Below are positions 13,918 through 21,367 of a stretch of DNA of 24,212 nt, piece by piece. Positions within the stretch are counted from its first letter, which is position 1, and every line of letters starts with the position of its first letter. The DNA comes from Aquificota bacterium. GTDB taxonomy: Bacteria > Aquificota > Aquificia > Aquificales > Aquificaceae. Location of the stretch: positions 1-24,212 of the forward strand of contig JAADEK010000011.1 in assembly GCA_013153455.1 (NCBI GenBank), read 5' to 3'. The notes below the pieces were generated by a model, which saw only the letters and a program-made list of their open reading frames with translations, searched no databases and was not told the DNA's origin. The translations under genes and the position numbers were made by a program.

Positions 13918-14799
13918 TTAAACCTTTACCATGTCCACTATCATCATCCCGAAGAGAACCGCGAGGTATATGATTGAGAAGAAAAAGAGCCTCATACTTT
14001 CTTCCTCGCGTGAAAAGACGAACCTCAGCGTAAGGGCAAGGTAAAGGGCGTTCATAACGAGGGCGCTCGCCAGATAAAGCTCACCGACCATACCCGTGAA
14101 GTAGGGGATTAAACTGACCGGAAAGAGGGACGCGGTGTAGATGAGCGTCTTTACCTTCGTGACGAAAACGCCCCTCGCGACGGGCAATGTGGGTATACCC
14201 GCCTTCTTGTAGTCCTCCCTGTATTTCAGCGCGAGAACCCAAAAGTGAGGCGGTTGCCACATAAACATCAGCAAAAAGAGGGCAAAAGCGTTTACGTCAA
14301 GCTCTCCCGATGCGGAAACGTAACCTATAACGGGCGGAAGGGCTCCCGATATACCCCCTATCTCCGTAGAGAGGGGACTTCTCCTTTTTAGAAGCAACGA
14401 GTAAAGGACGATGTATGAAAAGGACGCAAGAGCGACGAGGAGGGCGGGAAGTAGCCCGACAAACAGAAGCATAACACCCAAAGAGAGAGCCTGAAGGAAG
14501 GCACCAAATACAAGAGCCTTCTGGACGCTTACGGAGCCCTTGGGGAGGGGTCTGTGGGCGGTTCTGCCCATAAGGGCGTCAACGTCCCTGTCTATGACCA
14601 TGTTCAGAACCGCGGAGCCCGCAGCAGCGAGACCCGTTCCCGTCAGCGTCCAAAAGACCAAAACCGGGTCAAGCTCCCCGCGCGAGCCCAGATACATCCC
14701 CCCGAGGGTCGTTATCAGGACGAGGGAGACGATACCCGGCTTTGTGAGGACGAGATACTCCTTGATAGCGCTCTGTTGAACGAGAGCCTTCTCACTCAT
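13918..14799 (-). CDS. ctaB: protoheme IX farnesyltransferase (heme O synthase)
   Basis: CtaB converts heme B to heme O by adding a hydroxyethylfarnesyl group; it is a polytopic UbiA-family prenyltransferase of the inner membrane. The 293-residue protein has the first Asp-rich motif N66-x3-D70-x3-D74 (NMVIDRDVD), then MGRTAHRPLPKG, and the later MWQPPHFWVLALKYREDYKKAGIP block (family hallmark; shown here as MWQPPHFWVLAL and REDYKKAGIP). Eight to nine membrane helices follow. The ATG overlaps the ctaA stop by 8 bp, with AGGGG 6 nt upstream. Adjacent ctaA takes heme O on to heme A. Confidence 0.96.
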   Translation of the reverse strand: MSEKALVQQSAIKEYLVLTKPGIVSLVLITTLGGMYLGSRGELDPVLVFWTLTGTGLAAAGSAVLNMVIDRDVDALMGRTAHRPLPKGSVSVQKALVFGAFLQALSLGVMLLFVGLLPALLVALASFSYIVLYSLLLKRRSPLSTEIGGISGALPPVIGYVSASGELDVNAFALFLLMFMWQPPHFWVLALKYREDYKKAGIPTLPVARGVFVTKVKTLIYTASLFPVSLIPYFTGMVGELYLASALVMNALYLALTLRFVFSREEESMRLFFFSIIYLAVLFGMMIVDMVKV

Positions 14800-15679
14800 G
14801 CACTACCCCTCTGAATTCCTTGTATGTTTTCAAAACAGAAGGAGCGACCAAGTAAGAAACCCACACAACGATAAGAAAGCCCACCGCTATATGAATAAAT
14901 AAATAAGGCAGGAAGAAACCCGATATGACCGTAGCCACACCCGCCAAAATCTGAGCGCTCATCAAAAAAAGCGTAATTACCGCTTCGCGGTTCGGAGTCT
15001 TAAAGAGTATAAAGAGGGAAAGGATAACCAAAAGACCCGCGTATGTTATGTGAAGGTAGTAAACGAACTCGTTGTATTCAAGAGCCTTCACGTATCGGAC
15101 GAATATACCGAGGAGAATCTGGAACATCGTAGCGACGAAAAGACCGTCCGCATGGGCGACACTTTCTTTTAGCTCCCTTCCGAAGAACTTAACGTAGTAA
15201 TACGTAACCGTTAAGGTTGAAAGGATAAAAACCGAAAGTATGAGGTGAGAGGTCGTGTAGACGTAATCAAGGAGCTCCCTCAAAAGGGGCGCCTCCGTCA
15301 CGACGACGCGCATACCGAGCAGAGCCTCAAAGACGAGCGCTATAAAGATAAAAACGAGAGCTTTGCGAACGAAGCGCGTCCCTTCCTTGAAGGAAAGGTA
15401 AAGCGTTGCGAGGAGAACCAAGCCCGTAATCCCGCCGAGGATACGGTGAATCTGCTCAATCCAAGGCTGGAGAGGCGTGGGTGCCACGAGAGGAGCGGGG
15501 GGTGTGGGTATTTGTTCCTTCAACTGAAAGGGAAGGAGCTGACCGTGGCAAAGGGGCCAGTCAGGACAACCGAGACCCGAACCCGTTGACGTAACTATAC
15601 CCCCGAAGACCATGAGGACATACGTAAGGACCAAAGACAGAAGGAGGAAAAACCTCAGGCGTTTAGCGCTCGTTTGCAT
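14792..15679 (-). CDS. ctaA: heme A synthase (COX15/CtaA family)
   Basis: CtaA oxidises the C8 methyl group of heme O to give heme A. The 295-residue protein has eight predicted helices and four histidines placed as heme ligands: H78 (EQIHR), H145 (TTSHL), H210 (YYLHI) and H263 (FIHIAVG). The loop after helix 1 carries TSTGSGLGCPDWPLCHG with the conserved Cys pair C38/C44. The ATG has GGAGGAGAGG directly upstream and overlaps the preceding small gene by 17 bp. The presence of both ctaB and ctaA implies an A-type heme and so a true heme-A oxidase elsewhere in the genome. Confidence 0.95.
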   Translation of the reverse strand: MQTSAKRLRFFLLLSLVLTYVLMVFGGIVTSTGSGLGCPDWPLCHGQLLPFQLKEQIPTPPAPLVAPTPLQPWIEQIHRILGGITGLVLLATLYLSFKEGTRFVRKALVFIFIALVFEALLGMRVVVTEAPLLRELLDYVYTTSHLILSVFILSTLTVTYYYVKFFGRELKESVAHADGLFVATMFQILLGIFVRYVKALEYNEFVYYLHITYAGLLVILSLFILFKTPNREAVITLFLMSAQILAGVATVISGFFLPYLFIHIAVGFLIVVWVSYLVAPSVLKTYKEFRGVVHE

Positions 15680-15896
15680 CCTCTCCTCCTTTCTTCATCC
15701 TCATCTCCCTCATCTCGTGAAAGAGGTTCGTCGTTCTGGCGTTCTTCAACCTCTCAACGAATCTCTCCCTGTTTTCGGGATACTTCAGGTAGTTGTATAC
15801 GGTGTATGCGAGCGAAAGGAGGGCGATAAAGATAAAAACCGAAGCGACAAGGAACTTACGAAGCCCCTCTTTCATAATTTTCAATAAATATATCAC
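15663..15896 (-). CDS. small single-span membrane protein
   Basis: A 77-residue protein with one membrane helix (about 14-36, FLVASVFIFIALLSLAYTVY in part) and a charged C-terminal tail rich in Arg, Glu and Met. The family is unrecognised. GTG 15896 is chosen because it overlaps the tlpA stop (GTGA) and has AGGAG 5 nt upstream; an ATG seven codons later has no Shine-Dalgarno and would give a 70-residue form. It lies between the thioredoxin-like gene and ctaA, so a role in oxidase or heme delivery is possible but unproven. Confidence 0.7.
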   Translation of the reverse strand: MIYLLKIMKEGLRKFLVASVFIFIALLSLAYTVYNYLKYPENRERFVERLKNARTTNLFHEMREMRMKKGGEDANER

Positions 15897-16390
15897 AGAA
15901 GCTCCTTCAGGTCTTTCTCAAGCTCCCTGTAAACCCCGAGCCTCTCCTTTACGACGATGCCCTCCCTGTTTACGAGGAAGGACGTAGGAAGTCCCCGAAC
16001 ACCGAAAAGTTCAATAACCTCGTCGTCCCCGACCGCAACGACGAACGGGAGGGGGTTTTCCCTCAAAAACTCCTCAAGGTTTTCGGGGTCCGTGTTCACC
16101 GCAACTATCACAAAACCCCTGTCCTTATACTTCTCGTAGACCTCCTTAAAAAGCTCAAACTCCTCCCTACAAGGAGGGCACCACGTAGCCCAAAAGTTTA
16201 TAAGAACAACCTTACCCTTAAAGTCGGAAAGTTTAAAAGAACGCCCTTCGGGCGTTTTCAGAACGACGTCGGGAACGGGCTTCCCGACGAGCGAGGACGC
16301 GCGCGCTCCCCTCTCCTCCTTTTGCGTTCCGACGTAAACGAGGAGAGCAAACAAAACGAGAGCCAAAAGCGCGGGAAGGAACTTCCTCAT
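15893..16390 (-). CDS. TlpA/ResA-type membrane-anchored thioredoxin
   Basis: A 165-residue protein with an N-terminal membrane anchor (about 4-21) and a periplasm-facing thioredoxin domain. The AhpC/TlpA signature is complete: LSDFKGKVVLINFWATWCPPC with active-site C71 and C74, followed by the cis-Pro region VRGLPTSFLV. Such proteins reduce apocytochrome c heme-site or oxidase copper-site cysteines. Its place before ctaA/ctaB supports a role in cytochrome or oxidase maturation. The ATG overlaps the citryl-CoA lyase stop (ATGA), with GGAAAGAAGG upstream. Confidence 0.93.
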   Translation of the reverse strand: MRKFLPALLALVLFALLVYVGTQKEERGARASSLVGKPVPDVVLKTPEGRSFKLSDFKGKVVLINFWATWCPPCREEFELFKEVYEKYKDRGFVIVAVNTDPENLEEFLRENPLPFVVAVGDDEVIELFGVRGLPTSFLVNREGIVVKERLGVYRELEKDLKELL

Positions 16391-17166
16391 ACCTTCTTCC
16401 TTTCCTGCGGAAGCTCGCGGGGCTCAACGCCCGTATACTCGTATTCCTCCTCGGAAAGACGCTTTGAGAAGGGCTTTTCTTGCGTTAGCTCCTCGTATGC
16501 GTGAGCGACGAGTCCCGGAACCCTTCCTATGATGAAAAAGCCCTTTCCGAGCCTCCAATCAAAGCCCATATCCGAAGCTATCGCAGCTATGGCACCGTCC
16601 ACGTTGAGAACTATACGCTTACCCTTTTGCTTGTATATCTCCTCCTCCACCTTCTTCGCAAACTCGCAGTGCTCACCGCAAAAACCGTATTTTTCCGCGA
16701 GTTCAAAGAGCCTGCGGGTCCTGGGGTCGTATTCCTTGTAGTATCTGTGCCCGTATCCGGGGATGGGTTTCTTTTGGGAAAGGTATTCTTTAACTATCTC
16801 CTCAACGGGTCTTTTGCTCTTTACGCCTTCCTGCATAAAGCGCATCGCGTCCTCAAGCGCTCCCCCGTGCGCGGAACCGAACGCGAGGACCCCCGCTCCC
16901 ACACCTACGTTCAGGGAGTTTCCACCGCTTATGACCGCGCGCGTCGCTATGACGGAGGGGGGAGCTATGGAGTGCTCTATCACCGAGACGAAAATCGCGT
17001 CCATCATCTTCGCTTCCGCCTCGGTTGGAAGCTCCCCTTTGAGTAGCAAGTATATAGCCTCCGAAAAGGAGAGGTTCCCGACCAGGTCAAGGAGCCTGTA
17101 GCCCCTTATATAGGGCTCATGCTGGATATGAGTAGATATCGCGGTCTTCCACTTTTTCTCCGCCAT
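16387..17166 (-). CDS. ccl: citryl-CoA lyase
   Basis: A 259-residue protein with only the citrate-synthase-like catalytic region, about 150 residues shorter than citrate synthase. Catalytic positions H100 (SAHGGA), H140 (PIPGYGHRYY) and D190 (LNVDGAIAAI) are visible. Size and sequence fit the Hydrogenobacter citryl-CoA lyase, which splits citryl-CoA into acetyl-CoA and oxaloacetate in the two-step ATP-citrate cleavage of the reductive TCA cycle; its partner citryl-CoA synthetase is not in the window. ATG 17166 is preferred to an upstream TTG (17202), which lies in the -35 region. The start has no Shine-Dalgarno but a well-formed promoter ends 7 nt upstream. It heads a ten-gene run to 11273. 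Confidence 0.9.
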   Translation of the reverse strand: MAEKKWKTAISTHIQHEPYIRGYRLLDLVGNLSFSEAIYLLLKGELPTEAEAKMMDAIFVSVIEHSIAPPSVIATRAVISGGNSLNVGVGAGVLAFGSAHGGALEDAMRFMQEGVKSKRPVEEIVKEYLSQKKPIPGYGHRYYKEYDPRTRRLFELAEKYGFCGEHCEFAKKVEEEIYKQKGKRIVLNVDGAIAAIASDMGFDWRLGKGFFIIGRVPGLVAHAYEELTQEKPFSKRLSEEEYEYTGVEPRELPQERKKV

Positions 17167-17173
17167 GGGAAAG

Positions 17174-17202
17174 ATTATCCAAAACTTTGGGGGAGAGTTC
17201 AA
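17174..17202 (-). promoter_or_regulatory. leaderless-type promoter of the ccl operon
   Basis: On the minus strand TTGAAC (17197-17202), a 17-nt spacer and GATAAT (17174-17179) end 7 nt before the ccl ATG. This is the best complete promoter in the window and places the transcription start at about the ATG. Confidence 0.6.
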
Positions 17203-17213
17203 GCTCGGAGTGT

Positions 17214-17219
17214 CATAAT
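17214..17219 (+). promoter_or_regulatory. -10-like CATAAT for the YbjN-like gene
   Basis: CATAAT ends 7 nt before ATG 17227 and no Shine-Dalgarno is present. No clear -35 was found. The region is shared with the divergent ccl promoter. Confidence 0.4.
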
Positions 17220-17226
17220 TCTTAGT

Positions 17227-18096
17227 ATGAAGAGCAAGCTTGAGCAGGTCTCCCTCCTCCTTGAGCGCTACCTCGGTGATATATTCGGGAGGATTAGGGT
17301 ATACAGGGAAGGGTATAACTTCCTCATACCTTGGGGTTTTACCGTAATAAACGTCGGGGTTGACGAAGACCCCGACGAAGAGGTTTACGTAAACGTAAAC
17401 TCCCCCGTAGCCCTCCGCGTAAAGCCCACGAAAGACCTCATGAGGTTCCTCCTTTCTGAGAACGCAAACCTTAAGATGGCTTCCTTCTTTACGGAGTTTG
17501 AGAAGGGCTTTATGGACATCGTCGTCGGGATAAAGGTAAGATACAAAGACCTCTCAAGGGAGATGTTGAAGTTTATCGTCCTCAACGTGGGAAACATAGC
17601 CAACGAATACGGGAGGGAAATAATAGCGGTCTTCGGGGGTATTTCTTTTAAGGAATACCTTGAGAGGAGAAAGACGGAAGCGCCCTTCTACGGGGAGAAG
17701 ATTTTTCAGGAAAAGCTCGGGAAGGGTCTCGTCCTTGAGGTATACACGCGGGACGACACGTATACCCTCCTTTGCAGAAAGGAGGGAACCTCGGAGCCCC
17801 TCATAAAGGCTCAAAGGAGCGCACAAAGCCCGTATGAGATGCTCAAGCTCATGCAAAGCGTAAAGGAAGCCCTTGAGAGAAAGGACTTCTCATCGCTCAG
17901 AAAGCTCTTGAGTCCTTTTGAGCTTAACCTCTTTTCCCTTTACGCCCACTTCCTTGAAGGAGAAAGCCTCAAAAGGTTAAAGAGCCTTGAGATGGAGATA
18001 AACGAGCTTCCGACGCTCCTGATAAACGGCAAAATCTCCTACGAAGAGTATAAGAAGCGCATAAAGGAGATAGAGAGGGAGATAGGGCTCCTATGA
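17227..18096 (+). CDS. YbjN-like (type III secretion chaperone-fold) protein
   Basis: A 289-residue soluble protein. Residues about 10-140 have the YbjN/T3SC-like fold pattern (a beta-rich half followed by a long helical LMRFLLSENANLKMASFF segment and the GREIIAVFGG end). The middle has a second small beta domain (about 160-195). The C-terminus ends in a SHOCT-like helical pair (LLINGKISYEEYKKRIKEIE). Function is unknown; YbjN proteins are linked to stress and secretion regulation. ATG 17227 is preferred to an upstream ATG (17119), which lies inside ccl. The last codon and stop overlap the glycosylase stop by 6 bp. Confidence 0.75.
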   Translation: MKSKLEQVSLLLERYLGDIFGRIRVYREGYNFLIPWGFTVINVGVDEDPDEEVYVNVNSPVALRVKPTKDLMRFLLSENANLKMASFFTEFEKGFMDIVVGIKVRYKDLSREMLKFIVLNVGNIANEYGREIIAVFGGISFKEYLERRKTEAPFYGEKIFQEKLGKGLVLEVYTRDDTYTLLCRKEGTSEPLIKAQRSAQSPYEMLKLMQSVKEALERKDFSSLRKLLSPFELNLFSLYAHFLEGESLKRLKSLEMEINELPTLLINGKISYEEYKKRIKEIEREIGLL

Positions 18097-18747
18097 AGCC
18101 CCGCACACACCAAAGAGAGGACAGCCCTCGCAGAGGGGCTTTTTCCTGCAATGGGTCTGGGCGTGGACGTCTATAAGAGCGTGATACTCCTTAAAGAGTT
18201 CCGTATCCCTCCCGAGCTCTTTCTCAAATAGCTCCTTTATCTCCTCGTAAGAGCCCTCAATCCCGAAGAGTCTTCTAAGAAGCCTCTTTGTGTATGCGTC
18301 AACGACGAAATGGGGCTTTCCGAAGGCATAAAGCAGAATCACGTCCGCGGTCTCCTTACCTATGCCCCTTAGCTTGAGGAGTTCATCCCTTGAGAGTTTT
18401 GAAAGCTCGTCCGCGCTTCGGAAACGCCTTGAGAGCTCCTTAAGGTATAAAGCCTTCTTCCTGTAGTATCCCGCGGGTTTTATGAGCTCGGAAAGCTTTT
18501 CCTCTTCCATAGTAGTTATGGAGGAAAGGCTCAAGGCTCTTTCCCTCTTTAGGTTCTCTATCGCTTTTTTTGCGTTTTTCCATGAGGTGTTTTGAACCAA
18601 GAGCGCACCTATAACGATTTCCTCACGGGGGTCCGTCTTTTGTTTCTTGTGATACTCTTTGTCAACGGGCCACCAGTTTTGCTTTCCGTAGTATTTAAGG
18701 AGGTCTCGGTATACCCTCAGGAGCGCTCCTTTACGATTTCCAAGCAT
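18091..18747 (-). CDS. endonuclease III-family HhH-GPD DNA glycosylase (COG2231/MagIII-like)
   Basis: A 218-residue base-excision DNA glycosylase. WWPVDKEY near residue 26, the GALLVQNTSWKNA segment, the helix-hairpin-helix LRGIGKETADVIL and the catalytic Asp in FVVDAYTKRL are visible. The position of the EndoIII lyase lysine (GVGRKTA) is Glu here (GIGKETA), as in MagIII, so the enzyme is probably monofunctional without AP-lyase activity. Unlike MagIII it keeps a C-terminal 4Fe-4S motif, C-x5-C-x2-C-x5-C (CRKKPLCEGCPLFGVC), one residue shorter in the first gap than E. coli Nth. The start ATG lies 31 bp inside cas6; AGGG precedes it. Confidence 0.88.
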   Translation of the reverse strand: MLGNRKGALLRVYRDLLKYYGKQNWWPVDKEYHKKQKTDPREEIVIGALLVQNTSWKNAKKAIENLKRERALSLSSITTMEEEKLSELIKPAGYYRKKALYLKELSRRFRSADELSKLSRDELLKLRGIGKETADVILLYAFGKPHFVVDAYTKRLLRRLFGIEGSYEEIKELFEKELGRDTELFKEYHALIDVHAQTHCRKKPLCEGCPLFGVCGAS

Positions 18748-19463
18748 CCAAAACCCTGATAACGCCTGAAACCTATGCCGTATTTGTAAATCTCGTTAAG
18801 GACGTAGGGGTCCGCCTCAAGTGTGAAAGTCCCCTGATATGCGACTATCTTTATAACCTTCTCCGAGCCGTTTTGACCAACGAGGTGCTTCACGACAGCC
18901 TTCTTACCGTTTTTGTGCGTAAACTTGAGCTCCGGAAGCCCGTTGAATATACACCTGAGAGAGAACCTTAGCTCTTCGGTGAAAGCTCTATCGTCGTAGA
19001 CGATAAAGTTGTCGTCGCTCGTCTTTAACTTCTCCGGGAGGACGGGATGCTTTTCCTTGTTTACGACGACAACGGGGGAGAGGGTTCTGAAGGTTTGGCG
19101 CGTGTCGGAAATCTGCTTTTCCTCTATCATCTCGCTCTTCAGTATCTTCATAGAGCCGTTTATGTATTTCCCGTTAAACTCCTTTACGTTTTTCAGACCC
19201 CTGTAGAAGCGTATGAAGAAGTCCGGTGAGCCGGAGGATACGGTAAGTATAGCCTTCCCGTTCGTTGATATCACCTCACCGTTTACCTTTATATCCCCGA
19301 AAAAGACGCAAAAGGTAAAGGGCTTGAACTTGTCCTTTGCGAATATCCTCCTCGTGTAATCCGTGTCTTCCTCCTCAAGAACCCTCTTTATGAAGGAAAG
19401 GAAAGAGCGCCTGTAGAAGATGGATACCTCTTTCGGCACCTCAAGGTAAACCTTGATTCTCAT
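18717..19463 (-). CDS. cas6: stand-alone Cas6-family CRISPR RNA endoribonuclease-like protein
   Basis: A 248-residue RAMP-fold protein. The C-terminal Gly-rich loop GIGFRRYQGFGCLEI (229-243) is the Cas6 hallmark, and the N-terminal half has the typical KPFTFCVFFG strand (47-56) and SSGSPDFF segment. Cas6 cuts repeat RNA to make crRNA. No array, cas1/2 or effector gene lies in the window; the gene sits 3 nt after yidC with AGGGG 7 nt upstream, so it is part of the membrane-insertase operon. The first histidine is H139, so the usual N-terminal catalytic His is missing; it may be a non-catalytic or Tyr/Lys-using Cas6. The 3' end overlaps the glycosylase gene by 31 bp. Confidence 0.85.
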   Translation of the reverse strand: MRIKVYLEVPKEVSIFYRRSFLSFIKRVLEEEDTDYTRRIFAKDKFKPFTFCVFFGDIKVNGEVISTNGKAILTVSSGSPDFFIRFYRGLKNVKEFNGKYINGSMKILKSEMIEEKQISDTRQTFRTLSPVVVVNKEKHPVLPEKLKTSDDNFIVYDDRAFTEELRFSLRCIFNGLPELKFTHKNGKKAVVKHLVGQNGSEKVIKIVAYQGTFTLEADPYVLNEIYKYGIGFRRYQGFGCLEIVKERS

Positions 19464-19466
19464 AAC

Positions 19467-20972
19467 TTAACCCCTTCCCTGCTTTTTTCGTCCCCGTCCC
19501 CTATCCTTCAGTAATATGTCCTTTATTATGTAATTTTGAACTATGTTCAGTATGTTGTTCAACGTCCAGTAAAGGACGAGACCCGCGGGGAAGTTCATAA
19601 ACAGGAGCGTGAAGGCTATAGCCATTACGTAACCCACGAGGGACTGTTTGGGGTCCGGGGAGGGTGTGAGCTTCTGCTGGAGAATCATCGTAAGACCCAT
19701 AAGTATCGGGAGGATGTAGTAGGGGTCTTTTTCCGCGAGGGATGGTATCCAGAGGAAACTGCTTATCTTCAGGTCAACGGTTATGACGAGAACCTTGTAA
19801 AGGGCGAAGAATATGGGAATCTGGAGGAGTATCGGTAGACACCCGGACATAGGGTTGAAGCCCGTTTCCGCGTAGAGCTTCATCATCTCCTCTTGCATCT
19901 TCACCGGGTCGTCCTTGTATTTCTGTTTTATCTTCTCAACCCTCGGGGCGAGCTCTTGGAGCTTCAGCATTGACACGGTGCTCTTGTATCCGAGGGGGAA
20001 AAGGAGTATGCGGACGATAAGCGTAAGGACAACTATGGCGACGACCCAGCTCCCCGTGTGCTCGTAAATCCAGTATAGGAACTTAAACAGCGGCTTTACG
20101 ATTATCTTCAGGGTTCCCCAGTCTATGACGTCCTCAAGACCGAGCTCTCTCAGCCTTGCGTAGTCCTTCGCGCCGTAGTATAGCTCCTCGGGGCTTTCGT
20201 AAGCAAAGAGTGAAAGCGTGACGTATCGGTTGTTTACGTTTACCTTGTAAACGAGGTGTCTTTTGTAGGTTTTCGCTCCTTTGAAGAAATACCTGCTCTC
20301 CTCCCCGCCGAATTCTATATTTCCCGTAAACTCGTTTATCCCTCTCAGCTCGTCCGTGTCAAGCCTCAGAACTTCCCCGTTTATCTTTAAAACCGTCCCG
20401 ACGTGTGTGTAGAAAGCTTCGTCGTCGGGGGGACTCCCTATAAAGACCCAAAACGGTCTTTTTAGCCCCTCAACGCTCAACTCTATGAGACCGTTGTTGT
20501 ATCTGAGGGTTTTCTTTATACCTAGCTCTTTGTGCTTTATCTCAACCCCGTCAGGGGTTCTTTTTACCTCATACTCACCGAAGTTTATCTTCCTGTCAAG
20601 CTCTGGCTCACCGGTGAAAATCTCAAGCGGGTATATCTTGAGCGTCCTTTCGGTGTTTGATATAACGTCATAACCGTATTTCCTGTCTACGAACCTGAGT
20701 ATCTTTCCCCCCTTGTGAGCTATCTCAAGCGAGAAATCGCCGAGTTGGACGCTCGTCGTTTCTTTGTATTCCTGTTTTTCCCTGAAGGAGCCGAGCATGA
20801 GCTGGGGAAGGTTTACCCGCACCTCCTCTTTTGTTTCGTGCTCCGCTTTCCTTTGCGGGGGGGTCGGCTTTACGTAGTAGGACATAAAGAGCTGGTAGCC
20901 GAGTATAAACGCAAACAAGAGGGCGGTAAATACGAGGAATCGTTTCCAGAACTGTGTGTCGTTATCCATCAT
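19467..20972 (-). CDS. yidC: membrane protein insertase YidC
   Basis: YidC inserts and folds inner-membrane proteins with or without Sec. The 501-residue protein has an N-terminal membrane helix (about 11-30), a large periplasmic beta domain (about 70-290), and the conserved Oxa1-type core of five helices (about 305-485) with the conserved Arg in [13 protein letters not shown] and the cytosolic hairpin [18 protein letters not shown] (shown in part). The C-terminal tail is basic ([13 protein letters not shown]), typical for ribosome contact. Two adjacent ATGs (20972, 20969) are possible; the first overlaps the yidD stop (ATGA). Subunit c of ATP synthase, encoded just upstream, is a classic YidC client. 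Confidence 0.96.
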   Translation of the reverse strand: MMDNDTQFWKRFLVFTALLFAFILGYQLFMSYYVKPTPPQRKAEHETKEEVRVNLPQLMLGSFREKQEYKETTSVQLGDFSLEIAHKGGKILRFVDRKYGYDVISNTERTLKIYPLEIFTGEPELDRKINFGEYEVKRTPDGVEIKHKELGIKKTLRYNNGLIELSVEGLKRPFWVFIGSPPDDEAFYTHVGTVLKINGEVLRLDTDELRGINEFTGNIEFGGEESRYFFKGAKTYKRHLVYKVNVNNRYVTLSLFAYESPEELYYGAKDYARLRELGLEDVIDWGTLKIIVKPLFKFLYWIYEHTGSWVVAIVVLTLIVRILLFPLGYKSTVSMLKLQELAPRVEKIKQKYKDDPVKMQEEMMKLYAETGFNPMSGCLPILLQIPIFFALYKVLVITVDLKISSFLWIPSLAEKDPYYILPILMGLTMILQQKLTPSPDPKQSLVGYVMAIAFTLLFMNFPAGLVLYWTLNNILNIVQNYIIKDILLKDRGRGRKKQGRG

Positions 20973-21175
20973 GGATAGTCTACGCCTCCTTTAAAGAGGG
21001 GATTGCACCTCAGAAGCCTCAGGAGGGCTTTCAGAGAGCCCTTTAGGGCTCCGTGCTTTTGAATCGCGAGAACCGCATACTCGGAACAGGTGGGGTGATA
21101 CCTGCAGGAAGGGGGATAGAGGGGTGATATCACCCTCTGCCAGAGTTTTATGAGAAGTATGAGGGTTTTTTTCAT
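20969..21175 (-). CDS. yidD: membrane protein insertion efficiency factor YidD
   Basis: A 68-residue YidD protein with the family signature [19 protein letters not shown] and the C-terminal [17 protein letters not shown]. It has an amphipathic N-terminal helix and assists YidC-dependent insertion. The ATG lies only 2 nt after the rpmH stop, and the stop overlaps the yidC start by 4 bp. In most bacteria rnpA lies between rpmH and yidD; here it is missing. Confidence 0.96.
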   Translation of the reverse strand: MKKTLILLIKLWQRVISPLYPPSCRYHPTCSEYAVLAIQKHGALKGSLKALLRLLRCNPLFKGGVDYP

Positions 21176-21177
21176 AC

Positions 21178-21321
21178 TTAAGGTGCCAACCTCTTCCTTC
21201 CCTTTTTCCTTCTTCTGGCTATTATCCTTCTTCCGGACTTTGTTCTCATGCGCGCGAGGAATCCGCTCTTTCTCTTTTTCTTCTTTATGGATATGTGCGG
21301 TTTTAAGCCTTCGGTTACCAT
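21178..21321 (-). CDS. rpmH: large ribosomal subunit protein bL34
   Basis: A 47-residue basic protein found by reading the region upstream of yidD. The bL34 core is clear: [19 protein letters not shown] followed by [13 protein letters not shown]. The N-terminus ([15 protein letters not shown]) differs from the usual MKRTYQPS and is slightly longer. AGGGAGG lies 8 nt upstream of the ATG. It lies 46 bp after atpE with no terminator-like hairpin and no -10 box between, so it may be co-transcribed with the ATP synthase genes. Confidence 0.95.
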   Translation of the reverse strand: MVTEGLKPHISIKKKKRKSGFLARMRTKSGRRIIARRRKKGRKRLAP

Positions 21322-21367
21322 TCCGATAGCCTCCCTTTAAAGGTTTGAAAAGAAAAGGGGGGCGCGC

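Noticed and set aside
16240-16258. 7-bp hairpin AACGCCC/GGGCGTT with TTTT inside tlpA
   Set aside because: The stem comes from the codons CCC GAA GGG (Pro-Glu-Gly), which are self-complementary. It lies mid-gene in the middle of a gene run, and the T-tract is on the antisense side.
16387-17166. Citrate synthase as the product
   Set aside because: At 259 residues it lacks the N-terminal large-domain part of citrate synthase and matches the known size and layout of citryl-CoA lyase.
18717-19463. A nearby CRISPR array to go with cas6
   Set aside because: I looked along the window for regularly spaced 25-37 bp repeats and found none; the only near-tandem repeats are the pgeF duplication and the coiled-coil repeats.
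21122-21135. Perfect 14-bp palindrome GGGTGATATCACCC inside yidD
   Set aside because: It resembles an operator, but it is a single copy inside a coding region with no promoter nearby, so chance is the better explanation.
21334-21343. CCTTTAAAGG palindrome between atpE and rpmH as a terminator
   Set aside because: Too short, AT-rich in the centre and without a T-tract; the run appears to continue into rpmH.
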